NCBI RefSeq assembly: GCF_004337695.1
Contig: NZ_SJXJ01000009.1
Location: 1-64,000 of the forward strand
Reading direction: 5' to 3'
Source: Tenacibaculum sp. M341
Lineage (GTDB): Bacteria; Bacteroidota; Bacteroidia; Flavobacteriales; Flavobacteriaceae
Length of the DNA stretch: 64,000 bases
In this document: positions 33,388 through 42,042 of the stretch, piece after piece
How the letters are laid out: each line of letters opens with the position of its first letter
Position numbering within the stretch: the stretch's first letter is position 1
The notes under the pieces: model-generated
The model's database searches: none
What the model saw: the letters and a program-made list of their open reading frames with translations, nothing else
What the model was told of the DNA's origin: nothing
Made by a program: the position numbers and the translations under genes

Positions 33388-33644
33388 TATACTATAGTAC
33401 AGAGCAACAAATCACTTCTAAGGGCGTTTACGCCGGTTATAAAGAAGGGTATTATGTTTTTATTCTAGATAATAATGATATAGTAGATTTTGAACAAATT
33501 AAAAAAGCATTATTAATTCAGTTTGATCTTAAATCGGAAAAGTTAAAAGGTCATCGTTTTGAAATAGAATATAAAGTTATAGTTGATGATATAGACGATG
33601 AAGATTTTATTATCTTGAAATTAAACAATTTAAAATTATTATAG
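33384..33644 (+). CDS. Hypothetical protein, paralogue of the 27677-28009 protein
   Basis: This 86-residue soluble protein has a central strand pattern with VYAGYKEGYYVFIL, ALLIQFDLKSEKLKGHRFEI and ends with DDEDFIILKLNNLKLL. It aligns with the mature part of the signal-bearing protein at 27677-28009 across the whole length. The four-base overlap with the upstream gene and the short gap to the VOC gene place it in the operon. Unknown function. Confidence 0.65.
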   Translation: MIYYSTEQQITSKGVYAGYKEGYYVFILDNNDIVDFEQIKKALLIQFDLKSEKLKGHRFEIEYKVIVDDIDDEDFIILKLNNLKLL

Positions 33645-33647
33645 GAA

Positions 33648-34058
33648 ATGTATTCAAATTTTCATGTATCACTACCTTGTAAGGATATAAATAAAACAAT
33701 ACAATTTTACACACAAGAATTAGGAATTGAGATTGGAAGAAATAATTCTGAATGGGTTGATTTTAACTTATATGGATGTCAGTTAACATTTGTTTTAGCG
33801 GAAGATTTTAAATTTCAGTATCCGTTTTATGTTTTAGATAATGAGAAATTACCTTCGTTTCACTTTGGAGTTATTTTAGAGAGTGAAGAATGGGAAGATC
33901 TTCATGATAAGATTAATAGATGGTCAACAGATACAATTGTTAAGAAAACTTTTTTTGAAGATAAAAATGGTGAACAAAGTTCATTTTTTGTTATTGATCC
34001 GAATGGATATCATATAGAATTTAAAACATTTAAAGAGCATGATGAAATATTCATGTAA
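33648..34058 (+). CDS. Cytoplasmic VOC-family protein
   Basis: This 136-residue protein is a single VOC domain: NFHVSLPCKDINKTIQFYTQ, then ELGIEIGRNNSEWVDFNLYG, then FHFGVILESEEWEDLHDKIN, ending DPNGYHIEFKTFK. The last motif (DPNGxxIEFK) gives the usual metal-ligand Glu. It acts in the cytoplasm on an unknown small molecule. It is close to the previous gene (3 bases) and to the TerB gene (14 bases). Not related closely to the secreted VOC protein at 16715. Confidence 0.8.
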   Translation: MYSNFHVSLPCKDINKTIQFYTQELGIEIGRNNSEWVDFNLYGCQLTFVLAEDFKFQYPFYVLDNEKLPSFHFGVILESEEWEDLHDKINRWSTDTIVKKTFFEDKNGEQSSFFVIDPNGYHIEFKTFKEHDEIFM

Positions 34059-34072
34059 AACAAAATAAAATT

Positions 34073-34498
34073 ATGAGTATAGTAGATCTTTTTGAGTCTA
34101 GTGTTCATAGAAATAATATGGCACATTTTTCAGCAATCGTTAATATCGCCTTAGTTGATGGTGAATTAAATTCTGATGAACAAGTAATAATAAATCGTTT
34201 TGTTAAAAAACTTGATATTACACAAGAGGAGTATAAAGAAGTGTTCAAAAATCCCTCTAAATACCCTATAATTCCTCAGAATGGTATTGATGATAGATTA
34301 GAACGTTTGTTAGATTTATTTAAAATTATTTTTTCAGATCATAAAATTGATAAAGAAGAAAGCACCCTAATTTTAAGATATGCAATTCAATTAGGTTTTA
34401 ATGAAGAGTATGCAAAAACTTTGATACAAAAATCAGTAAAACTATTTAAAGCGGATATCGAATTTGATGATTATAAAAAAATTCTAGCTTTAATCTAA
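34073..34498 (+). CDS. TerB-family protein
   Basis: This 141-residue helical protein fits the TerB/DjlA-like fold: NNMAHFSAIVNIALVDGELN with the acidic metal-binding loop, then EQVIINRFVKKLDI and, in the second half, IIFSDHKIDKEESTLILRYAIQLGF. TerB domains occur with stress and envelope genes; tellurite resistance is not implied here. It is the last gene before the operon's terminator. A second TerB-like protein lies at 36616-37011. Confidence 0.75.
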   Translation: MSIVDLFESSVHRNNMAHFSAIVNIALVDGELNSDEQVIINRFVKKLDITQEEYKEVFKNPSKYPIIPQNGIDDRLERLLDLFKIIFSDHKIDKEESTLILRYAIQLGFNEEYAKTLIQKSVKLFKADIEFDDYKKILALI

Positions 34499-34503
34499 TA
34501 ATT

Positions 34504-34545
34504 AGTTTAAGAAGGTGTATGATGAATTTCATACACTTCTTAAAC
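34504..34545 (+). terminator. Rho-independent terminator closing the polyamine operon
   Basis: Stem AAGAAGGTGTATGA / TCATACACTTCTT around loop TGAATT, with a weak T/A tract after it. Confidence 0.7.
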
Positions 34546-34577
34546 ATTAAAATTCATAAAATCAATCAACATATAAA

Positions 34578-35774
34578 ATGTTATTTTTAAATTTCTTTTT
34601 GGTTGCAAACACAAGTAATACTGATATGTTAAACATTGTTTTCATATGCTTTATGGTTGTAGTTGCAGGAGTCTTATTAAAACTTTTAAAACAGCCCTAC
34701 ATTATTGCCTACATGATTACAGGTATACTTATAGGTAAACAAGGATTAAAAGTTATTACCGATGAAGAACTTATAAAAGTTTTAGGAGAGTTTGGCTTGG
34801 TATTGCTGTTGTTTTTCATAGGAATGGAAATAAACGTTTCTAATATTTTAAAACAATGGAAAACAGCGGTATTTGGAACCATATTTCAAATACTTGGGAG
34901 TGTTTTTTTCGTTGGACTGATAGGTGTTTACTTAGACTGGAATATCAGTAGAATTATAATTTTAGGTTTTATTATTAGTTTAAGTAGTTCTGCTGTAGTG
35001 ATTAAAATGCTACAAGATAACAAAGAAAGTGAAACTCCCATTGGACAAAACATTATAAGCATATTATTAATGCAAGATATTTTTATTGTTGCAATGCTAA
35101 TAATATCTAATTACCTCGGAGGTCAAGTTCCAACTACCAAAGAGATTACTTTGCAAATAACTGGAGGTGTGTTTATGATTGGTTTAATGATTTGGGTATT
35201 AAAAAAGAAAGAGTTTACTATACCTATAATAAAAAACTTAAAAAAAGATCATGAGTTACAAGTATTTATAGCTTTAATATTTTGTTTTGGTTTTTCTACA
35301 ATGACTTCCTTTTTTGGGTTATCAGCAGCATTAGGAGCATTTTTAGCAGGTATGTTGGTAAGTGCAGCAAAGTATACTGATTGGATTCATCATAGTCTTC
35401 ATGCTTTCAGAGTAGTTTTAGTAGCTATATTTTTCTTATCAATAGGTATGCTTATCGATTTATCTTTTTTCTTAAACCATTGGAAAATTGTGAGTTTATT
35501 ATTAATTTCAGTGTATTTAGCAAATCACTTAATTAATTCTATAGTTTTATTTTACTTTGGTAGAAATTGGAAAAATAGTATTTATGGCGGAGCGTTATTA
35601 GGACAAGTAGGGGAGTTGGCCTTTGTGTTAGCCACTACTGCCATAACCACAAATGTAATATCTGATTTTGAGTATCAATTAACAGTAATAACTATTGCAT
35701 TAACGCTGTTTATAAGTCCTTTATGGATTTTGATTACAAAAACATTAATCAATCGAAAAAACAAATCAAATTAA
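34578..35774 (+). CDS. CPA2-type cation:proton antiporter (Na+/H+ or K+/H+ exchanger)
   Basis: This 398-residue integral membrane protein has about twelve helices with short loops, as in the Kef/NhaA-like CPA2 family. Characteristic stretches are LKLLKQPYIIAYMITGILIG, FGLVLLLFFIGMEINVS, SLSSSAVVIKMLQDNKE and FGLSAALGAFLAGMLVS. The C-terminal TrkA-N domain of KefB/C is absent. It probably exchanges K+ or Na+ for protons at the inner membrane. The universal stress protein gene starts 11 bases after its stop, a common pairing that suggests regulation by the soluble protein. Confidence 0.88.
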   Translation: MLFLNFFLVANTSNTDMLNIVFICFMVVVAGVLLKLLKQPYIIAYMITGILIGKQGLKVITDEELIKVLGEFGLVLLLFFIGMEINVSNILKQWKTAVFGTIFQILGSVFFVGLIGVYLDWNISRIIILGFIISLSSSAVVIKMLQDNKESETPIGQNIISILLMQDIFIVAMLIISNYLGGQVPTTKEITLQITGGVFMIGLMIWVLKKKEFTIPIIKNLKKDHELQVFIALIFCFGFSTMTSFFGLSAALGAFLAGMLVSAAKYTDWIHHSLHAFRVVLVAIFFLSIGMLIDLSFFLNHWKIVSLLLISVYLANHLINSIVLFYFGRNWKNSIYGGALLGQVGELAFVLATTAITTNVISDFEYQLTVITIALTLFISPLWILITKTLINRKNKSN

Positions 35775-35785
35775 CAACTCTTACA

Positions 35786-36616
35786 ATGAAAAATATCTTA
35801 ATCCCTTACGATTTCTCTGAGGCAGCATTAAATGCTTTAAACTACACAAAAAAGTTTTTTGAAGGTGAAAACATCAATGTTTTTTTGTTAGATGTATATA
35901 TTGGAGAAAGATCTAACTTATTAAGTGCAGAATACAATGAGAAATGGTTTAGTCAAATGGATGATGAAATTGAAGATGAACTAAAATATTTAGTAGATAT
36001 ATTGAATTCAGAAAATAAAGGATTCATATACCATTCTATAGTAGATTCTAATTCACTAACCAATGCTGTAGTAGAAACAATTTCAGAAGAAAAAATTGAC
36101 TTAGTGGTTTGCGGTACTAAAGGAGCTAAAAGTTTGGCACAAACATTTATAGGAACCAATACTATCAAAATAATTAATGCAATTGACAATACCCCTGTAT
36201 TAGTAGTACCTACAAATTACAAGTATAAAAAAATAGATAAAATTATTTTTTCAACCAATTACAAAAGAATGTTTTCTAAAACAGAATTAAAAACTTTGGT
36301 AAAGTTTAGTGAACAAAAAAATTGTGATATAGAAATAGTAAACCTATCTGTTGAAGAGGCATTAACTAACAAACAAAGAACTCATAAAGTAAAATTAAGA
36401 GAGCTACTGCAAGATGTAAACTTTAGATTTAAAAAGTTAGACTGGAAAGAATCTGAATCTAATACTATTCAAGAATATGTTTTAGAGTCTAATGCACAGC
36501 TTTTAGTGTTTATAAATCATCACTATAATTTTTTTAATAAATTATTAAGTGAAGATGTAATTAAAAAAATAACATTTACGAGTAATATTCCTTTATTAAT
36601 TTTACCAGAAGCCTAA
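35786..36616 (+). CDS. Universal stress protein (two tandem domains)
   Basis: This 276-residue cytoplasmic protein has a first USP domain (about 1-142: MKNILIPYDFSEAALNALNY ... VVCGTKGAKSLAQTFIGTNT ... TPVLVVP) with the ATP-binding G-x-x-G-x9-G-T pattern, and a second, weaker USP domain (about 145-276) ending NIPLLILPEA, which lacks a clear nucleotide loop. The start at 35786 is favoured over an in-frame ATG at 35723 inside the antiporter gene. It likely modulates the adjacent antiporter. Confidence 0.85.
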   Translation: MKNILIPYDFSEAALNALNYTKKFFEGENINVFLLDVYIGERSNLLSAEYNEKWFSQMDDEIEDELKYLVDILNSENKGFIYHSIVDSNSLTNAVVETISEEKIDLVVCGTKGAKSLAQTFIGTNTIKIINAIDNTPVLVVPTNYKYKKIDKIIFSTNYKRMFSKTELKTLVKFSEQKNCDIEIVNLSVEEALTNKQRTHKVKLRELLQDVNFRFKKLDWKESESNTIQEYVLESNAQLLVFINHHYNFFNKLLSEDVIKKITFTSNIPLLILPEA

Positions 36617-37011
36617 TGAAATCAATAACTTATACAAAAGAATTTTACATTGCTATTGCACATCTTTTTTATTCTTTTTCTATGATTGATAAAAAAATGA
36701 CGATTCAGGAAAAGAAAGAAATAGTTTGGGCTATCAAAGAAGAATGGGCTACCAATGAATATGGATTTGATAGTGAAGAACTCATTTATGAAACAATGAG
36801 AACACTCATAAAAGATAAAATTTCTGCCGAAAATGCTTTTGAAAACTTTAAAGCTTTCTTTTTAGCTAATGAAACCTTTTTCTCTAAAGAGGTTAATTAT
36901 GAACTTTTAGAAGCTTGTCATAAAATTTCAGATGCTGAAAATGGTAAGAATAAATCTGAATTAATTTTGTTGGCTCAACTTCATAAATTATTTCAAAAAA
37001 TCACTAAATAG
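36616..37011 (+). CDS. TerB-like helical protein
   Basis: This 131-residue protein has helices with EFYIAIAHLFYSFSMIDKKM, then a segment KKEIVWAIKEEW and a helical end ISDAENGKNKSELILLAQLH. The first helix with a DKKMT turn resembles TerB-type domains, more distantly than the protein at 34073. The start shares a base with the stop of the stress protein gene (TAATGA), so the two are coupled. Confidence 0.6.
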   Translation: MKSITYTKEFYIAIAHLFYSFSMIDKKMTIQEKKEIVWAIKEEWATNEYGFDSEELIYETMRTLIKDKISAENAFENFKAFFLANETFFSKEVNYELLEACHKISDAENGKNKSELILLAQLHKLFQKITK

Positions 37012-37021
37012 TAATCTGATA

Positions 37022-38077
37022 ATGAGGTTTTTTGTTGAACAAAAAAATAAAGGAGAAATACCAGGAAAACCTATTTTTATAGGAACACAAAAGCAACATA
37101 AAGTTGAAATTAATTTAATTGCTTACGATGATGAAAAATACACAGAAGTAGAAATTACCGATATAAATGAACTATCGAAGTATGTAGCTAATTATAAGAA
37201 TGTTTGGATAAATATTGACGGTATACATGATGTTGAATTGATTAAAAATATCTGTAATTTATATAATATTCATACATTAATTGTTGAAGATATTGTAAAT
37301 ACAGGACTCAGATCAAAATCAGATATTGATGAAGATTATATTTTTACTGTTATTAAAATGCTGTTTATAGATAATGAACAAACACTTCATGCTGAGCAAC
37401 TTTCAATGTATTTAATAGAGAATGTATTATTAACATTTCAAGAAAAAAAAGGAGATGCATTTGATAAAATAAGAGAACGTATTAGAAATAAAAAAGGAAG
37501 AATAAGAAGTAATAACCCTAGTTATTTAAAGTACTGTTTATTAGACGTAATAGTTGATAATTATAACAATTTAGTAGAATTATTTGGTGAAAATATAGAA
37601 GATTTAGAAGACCGAATTTTATTAAATCCGAATAAAGATATTCTTGAAGATATTAATAAAAATAAAATAGAATTAAATTATTTTAAAAAGAATATTAGAC
37701 CTGCACGAGTAACAATTGGAAATTTTAAAAACAATAAATCACCTCTAATAACTAAGCGTGAACAATTGTTTTATAATGACTTAAATGAATTAATTGGTAG
37801 GGTATATGATACATTAGAAAACTATAAGAACATGTTAAGCGAGCAATTAACTGTGTATTCTACAAATGTAAATTATAAGTTAAATGAAATTATGAAACTA
37901 CTAACCATTTTTTCAGTAATATTCATTCCAATTACTTTTATTGTAGGTGTTTACGGTACAAATTTCAATAATATTCCTGAACTTAAATTAGAGTATGGTT
38001 ATTTTTTAATGTGGGCAGTAATTGTTTTTATAATAGTAGCTATGCTAATTTTCTTTAAAAAAAGAAATTGGTTTTAA
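37022..38077 (+). CDS. corA: CorA-family magnesium/cobalt transporter
   Basis: This 351-residue protein has a large cytoplasmic domain, a long helix (about 230-290) and two C-terminal membrane helices (about 293-311 and 326-346). The selectivity motif is YGTNF at 311-315; the usual form is YGMNF, so the Met is replaced by Thr. It should form a pentameric inner-membrane channel for Mg2+ or related cations. It follows the TerB-like gene by 10 bases and closes a run of ion- and stress-related genes. Confidence 0.9.
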   Translation: MRFFVEQKNKGEIPGKPIFIGTQKQHKVEINLIAYDDEKYTEVEITDINELSKYVANYKNVWINIDGIHDVELIKNICNLYNIHTLIVEDIVNTGLRSKSDIDEDYIFTVIKMLFIDNEQTLHAEQLSMYLIENVLLTFQEKKGDAFDKIRERIRNKKGRIRSNNPSYLKYCLLDVIVDNYNNLVELFGENIEDLEDRILLNPNKDILEDINKNKIELNYFKKNIRPARVTIGNFKNNKSPLITKREQLFYNDLNELIGRVYDTLENYKNMLSEQLTVYSTNVNYKLNEIMKLLTIFSVIFIPITFIVGVYGTNFNNIPELKLEYGYFLMWAVIVFIIVAMLIFFKKRNWF

Positions 38078-38158
38078 ATTATTTAGCAAGAATAGTAGTT
38101 TTTTAAAGTTTATGATATTATGTAAAATAGAAAAATCATTTTTAAAAAATTAATTAAA

Positions 38159-38194
38159 AGTGCTGGATAAATCAATGATTATCCTGCATTTTTT
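38159..38194 (+). terminator. Rho-independent terminator after corA
   Basis: Stem GC-GGATAA / TTATCC-GC with loop TCAATGA, followed by a T run. Confidence 0.65.
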
Positions 38195-38202
38195 GTGTTT
38201 GC

Positions 38203-38259
38203 TGAGAATCGCGTATTTGAAAATTTATGTATGAATATGTACAGAATATGAAATTCTCA
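38203..38259. repeat. Palindromic repeat B, copy 1
   Basis: 57 bases that start TGAGAATCGCGTATTTGAAA and end ATTCTCA, so the ends TGAGAAT and ATTCTCA are perfect inverted repeats. The inner GTACAGAATAT is shared with the other copies at 38548-38602 and 51542-51594. It lacks a frame and is MITE-like or a small RNA hairpin. Confidence 0.75.
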
Positions 38260-38328
38260 TGACTTTAGTTTTTTACATAAAAAGTTCCACAAAAAAGATG
38301 TAAATTTATAAAAATTGAATTTCTAGTT

Positions 38329-38514
38329 ATGACAGAAAGACAAAAGAAAAGAAGAAAGAAAAAAATATTGCAGGAGTTTTTAACTTTTATAGCACTATTA
38401 ATAGGTTTTATAATTTTTATTTTAATTATAATTTTTGCTGATATAAAAGTTATATGGAGTTTAGCTTTCATTGCTATTTTAATTACAATAGGAAAAGGGC
38501 TCAAAACAGAATAA
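38329..38514 (+). CDS. Small membrane protein (61 residues)
   Basis: The protein has a strongly basic N-terminus (MTERQKKRRKKKI) and two hydrophobic helices (about 14-36 and 40-54). No family is recognised. The positive head means the N-terminus stays in the cytoplasm. It lies between two copies of palindromic repeat B, which begin at 38203 and 38548, so the pair of repeats brackets this gene. Confidence 0.6.
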   Translation: MTERQKKRRKKKILQEFLTFIALLIGFIIFILIIIFADIKVIWSLAFIAILITIGKGLKTE

Positions 38515-38547
38515 AAATTCAAAGTTCAATACTTTTTTAACGTTCGC

Positions 38548-38602
38548 TGAGAATCGCGTATTTAAAATTTTCTGTACAATTGTACAGAATATTAAATTCT
38601 CA
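38548..38602. repeat. Palindromic repeat B, copy 2
   Basis: Same ends and core as 38203-38259. This copy carries a perfect 20-bp inner palindrome built on TTCTGTACAA. Confidence 0.75.
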
Positions 38603-38686
38603 CAAATCTGAATTTTAGACTAGAATTATTATAAATATCTATTTGTTTTCATATCTATGATGAAAAATAAATGAGCTGTCTTATTT

Positions 38687-39316
38687 TTGTCATCTATTTT
38701 TTATAAATCTCGAATTTTGTTAGATAAAAGATCACAATTACCCCAAGTACAATTTATAGATACAGATTATTTTATTTTCTGCTTAGAAGCTGTTGAAGAT
38801 GTGGAAATGAATGAGGTTACAGATACACAAAAAAAACTGGAAGAATTAACCATGAATCATGGTATTGCTACCATTCATAAAACTTGTGATACCATTGAAG
38901 GTTTGGAAGAAAGTTTAAATACTTTGGTTTTAGATGACCATAACTTTAAAAATTATGAAATTATTTATTTAGTAATTACTGGAGAAAGAAATAATATTTG
39001 CTTAAATGATTATTATTATAGTTTACAGGAAGTTGCAGAAATTTTTGAAGGACGTTTAAACGATAAAATCTTACATTTTTCTAATGCAAAAGCACTCGAT
39101 TTAGAAGAAGAAGAATTCCAATATTTTTTAGATATTACTGGAGCAAAAGCTATTTCTGGTTACGGTAATGAATTCAATGGTATTTCTAGTTCAAATCTTG
39201 ATAGCGTGTTTTTTAACTTATTTAAAGAAGATGATGACATGCTAAATGTTGTTGAAAAATTATATCAAAAGCATTATAAACTGTGTACATTGCTTGATTT
39301 TAGGTTGTATTATTAG
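38687..39316 (+). CDS. Hypothetical protein, possibly DUF6642-like
   Basis: This 209-residue soluble protein has a strand-rich part with YEIIYLVITGERNNICLNDY, then a helix pair and HFSNAKALDLEEEEFQYFLD, ending in a segment AKAISGYGNEF. The pattern (strand, then a 'gakaisGY' segment) recalls caspase/CHAT-like DUF6642 proteins, but the catalytic His-Cys cannot be placed with confidence, and the usual 'hG' and 'sC' positions are replaced. The start is a TTG at 38687; no ATG fits without losing the first 40 residues. Confidence 0.6.
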   Translation: MSSIFYKSRILLDKRSQLPQVQFIDTDYFIFCLEAVEDVEMNEVTDTQKKLEELTMNHGIATIHKTCDTIEGLEESLNTLVLDDHNFKNYEIIYLVITGERNNICLNDYYYSLQEVAEIFEGRLNDKILHFSNAKALDLEEEEFQYFLDITGAKAISGYGNEFNGISSSNLDSVFFNLFKEDDDMLNVVEKLYQKHYKLCTLLDFRLYY

Positions 39317-39350
39317 AACTAAAGCTTAATAACATAAAGATAAAATATAC

Positions 39351-39384
39351 AAAACTGTTAACGAAATGAATAGTTAACAGTTTT
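39351..39384. terminator. Bidirectional rho-independent terminator
   Basis: Stem AAAACTGTTAAC / GTTAACAGTTTT with a ten-base loop between convergent genes (stops at 39316 and 39426). Confidence 0.8.
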
Positions 39385-39425
39385 GATTGCTTAAAAAGCG
39401 AGTTATGAAAACGTATTATTACACT

Positions 39426-40409
39426 TTATTTTAATATGTCACTAAAAACATTTTTATTCTCTCCTGTAGGTACTACTGCAATTTTAACTTTGGATGCTAG
39501 CTCTTTATTTACCATATATTTAGCATACACTGGGTTATCATTACATAGTTTCGCCATTCTCATGTCATTTTCAAATTCAGCATTTCTAATTTCAGCCTGA
39601 TTTTCTATGGCTACTTTATTAAAATCTCTTTTCTTTTGAACTTCAAGATCTTTTAAATTTTTCATTTTTTCCAATTCTGCTTTTGCCAATAATACTTGAC
39701 GTCTCGCATCAGATTCAGCCCTTTTTTCTGCAACTTGTTTTTCCGTTTCAGCTTTTGCTAGCATTGTTCTTCTTCTACTTTCTTCTGTTTTTGCGTTTAT
39801 TTTTTCAACTTTAGCTGTAGTTAAAGCTTTTTCCATATCTACTTCGCCTTGTGCACTGGTTTGTTTTTTTCTAGCTTCAGCAGCCTGAAGGTCAATTAAA
39901 CTCTGTTTGCGAATTCTTTTTAATTCTTGATCTTGCATCGCCAACTTTTCTTTAGCATCTGTATATTTAACAGGAAAAATAATATCTGCTACAATTACTT
40001 CATTGATCTTAATTCCTTTTTCTCCTAGATTTTCAGTTAAATACGTTTTAAGATTCTTGATAAAAGCATGTCGTTGTGTCGTAAATACAGAATCCACATT
40101 CTGGTATTGATTAGATACATTGTTTGCTAATTCTAGTTCGCGAGGAAACAAGACCAAAGAATCGTAATTAACTCTATTTTCAAATTGAGCTTTAAAAGTA
40201 TTTTGATCTTCTATTTCCCATCGAGTTGAAACCTGAATATGCAAAGGAATACCATCGGCCAATCTCACATTTTTAAGAACTGTTTGAGATAGTACTTGAG
40301 TTTTTGGTGCTTCGTTTTTGTTGTTACAACTGGTTAATGCTAATAGTAAACCAATCATAGTACTTGCTTTTACTTTAGGTGAGATGTTTTTTAAAAATGT
40401 AGTTTTCAT
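39426..40409 (-). CDS. Band-7/SPFH (prohibitin-like) lipoprotein
   Basis: This 327-residue protein has a lipoprotein-type signal (MIGLLLALTSC, Cys28). The SPFH domain spans about 45-150 (RLADGIPLHIQVSTRWEIED ... INEVIVADIIFP), followed by a long coiled-coil rich in Ala, Glu and Lys (about 155-270: LQAAEARKKQTSAQGE, AEKRAESDARRQVLLAKAE). SPFH proteins form large membrane-attached rings and often interact with proteases. The lipid anchor is unusual; most are anchored by a transmembrane helix. Confidence 0.8.
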   Translation of the reverse strand: MKTTFLKNISPKVKASTMIGLLLALTSCNNKNEAPKTQVLSQTVLKNVRLADGIPLHIQVSTRWEIEDQNTFKAQFENRVNYDSLVLFPRELELANNVSNQYQNVDSVFTTQRHAFIKNLKTYLTENLGEKGIKINEVIVADIIFPVKYTDAKEKLAMQDQELKRIRKQSLIDLQAAEARKKQTSAQGEVDMEKALTTAKVEKINAKTEESRRRTMLAKAETEKQVAEKRAESDARRQVLLAKAELEKMKNLKDLEVQKKRDFNKVAIENQAEIRNAEFENDMRMAKLCNDNPVYAKYMVNKELASKVKIAVVPTGENKNVFSDILK

Positions 40410-40683
40410 ACGGCTTTATCTAAGAGTTTATTGAATTATTTCTGATGTAAATTTACTTGCTATATACCTATTAAATATGAGGTATCTATAATTAGTAATC
40501 ATTCAACTATTATCTGTCCACTTTCATATAGTATTCGTTTTTTATAAAAAAAAGACCGTTTTTAGTTCATCGGTGCTATACTTTTAGATGATTATCATTT
40601 TGAAAAAATGATGAGATTATTTACTTGTAAATACCAGACGAATAAATTCTTTAATAAGCCCTTATTACTAGGGCAACACTACT

Positions 40684-40691
40684 TACCTTTG
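40684..40691 (+). promoter_or_regulatory. Promoter -7 element for the helicase operon
   Basis: TACCTTTG fits TAnnTTTG and lies 15 bases before the ATG at 40706, giving an almost leaderless mRNA. No ribosome-binding site is visible, as is normal in this phylum. The upstream gap 40410-40683 holds nothing else that I recognise. Confidence 0.5.
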
Positions 40692-40705
40692 CAAAAAATA
40701 CTTTC

Positions 40706-42037
40706 ATGTCAAAAAGTTTTACTGACTTAGGAATTAGTCCTGAACTACAACAAAGTTTAACCAACTTAAAAATTTCTGTACCTACAGATATACAAGAAAA
40801 AACGATCCCTATTATCTTAAATCAACATCAAGATGTAGTTGCTTTAGCTAAAACAGGAACAGGTAAAACTGCTGCTTTCGGATTGCCTTTATTACAGTTA
40901 ATTGATACAAATAACTCAAATATTCAAGCAGTTATTTTGGCTCCAACGAGAGAATTAGGGCAACAAATTCATGCAAATTTAACAGCTTTTTCATCACATG
41001 ATTCTTCTATATCTATAGCTGCTATTTGTGGAGGGATTCCTATAAAACCTCAAATTGAACGATTAAAAAAAGAAACTCATATTGTGGTAGCTACTCCAGG
41101 ACGTTTGGCCGATTTAGTAAATCGTGGAGCAATTAATATAAAAAACATCTCTTATTTTATTTTAGATGAAGCTGATGAAATGGTGAGTGCTTTAAAGGAT
41201 GGTTTAGACAGTATTATTAAAGAAATCCCTAAAAAAAGAAGAACTTTATTGTTTACAGCAACATTATCAGGAGCTATAAAACAACTGATAAACAACTATA
41301 TGGCTAAAGATGTTGTTCACATTGAAGCTAATATGGAAACTGTTGGGCATCAGGGAATAAAACATCAATATGTAGTAGTAAAACCAATAGAAAAGCTAGA
41401 GGTATTATTACACTTTTTAGCTACCAAAGAAGGAGAAAGAGGTATTATTTTTTGTAAAACTAAAGCAGCTGTAAATAAATTAGCCAAAAAATTAGCTATT
41501 AATAAATTTTCATCAGGTGCAATTCATGGAAGTTTAACACAAGGAATTCGTGATCGAATAATGGAACAATTTAGGGTAGGGCATATTGATATTTTAGTGG
41601 CAACCGATTTGGCTGCTCGTGGTATTGATGTAAAAGAAGTTGCTTACGTTGTACATTACCATTTGCCAGACACTTACGAAACTTATGTACATAGAAGCGG
41701 ACGAACAGCTAGAGCAGGAGCAAAGGGACTTTCTTTAAGTGTTATACAAGAAGAAGAAGTTGATGAAATTCCAGATTTTGAAGATGAATTAGGCATTGTT
41801 TTTCGTGAATTTAAAAAAGCTGATGCTCAAAGTATACAAGAAAATAATACTTTATTATGGGCTAAGAAAATTTTTAAAACAAAACCTAATAGAACTGTTT
41901 CAGAAGAGTTTAAAGAAAAAGTAAGAACAGTGTTTCATCATTTAACTAAAGAAGAATTGGTTGAAAAGATTTTAGCACATCATTTAGCAGAAGTAAATAA
42001 AGATAACTTGAAACAAGTTTCTCAAAAAAATAAGTAA
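40706..42037 (+). CDS. DEAD-box RNA helicase
   Basis: This 443-residue protein has the Q motif (FTDLGISPELQQSL), Walker A AKTGTGKT (48-55), Ia PTREL (80-84), Ib TPGR (130-133), II DEAD (154-157), III SAT-like FTATL, and V/VI DLAARGIDV and HRSGRTARAG. It lacks the long basic tail of RhlE and the DbpA domain. It unwinds short RNA duplexes, probably in ribosome assembly or mRNA decay. The partner helicase gene follows after 5 bases. Confidence 0.95.
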   Translation: MSKSFTDLGISPELQQSLTNLKISVPTDIQEKTIPIILNQHQDVVALAKTGTGKTAAFGLPLLQLIDTNNSNIQAVILAPTRELGQQIHANLTAFSSHDSSISIAAICGGIPIKPQIERLKKETHIVVATPGRLADLVNRGAINIKNISYFILDEADEMVSALKDGLDSIIKEIPKKRRTLLFTATLSGAIKQLINNYMAKDVVHIEANMETVGHQGIKHQYVVVKPIEKLEVLLHFLATKEGERGIIFCKTKAAVNKLAKKLAINKFSSGAIHGSLTQGIRDRIMEQFRVGHIDILVATDLAARGIDVKEVAYVVHYHLPDTYETYVHRSGRTARAGAKGLSLSVIQEEEVDEIPDFEDELGIVFREFKKADAQSIQENNTLLWAKKIFKTKPNRTVSEEFKEKVRTVFHHLTKEELVEKILAHHLAEVNKDNLKQVSQKNK

Positions 42038-42042
42038 TAATT

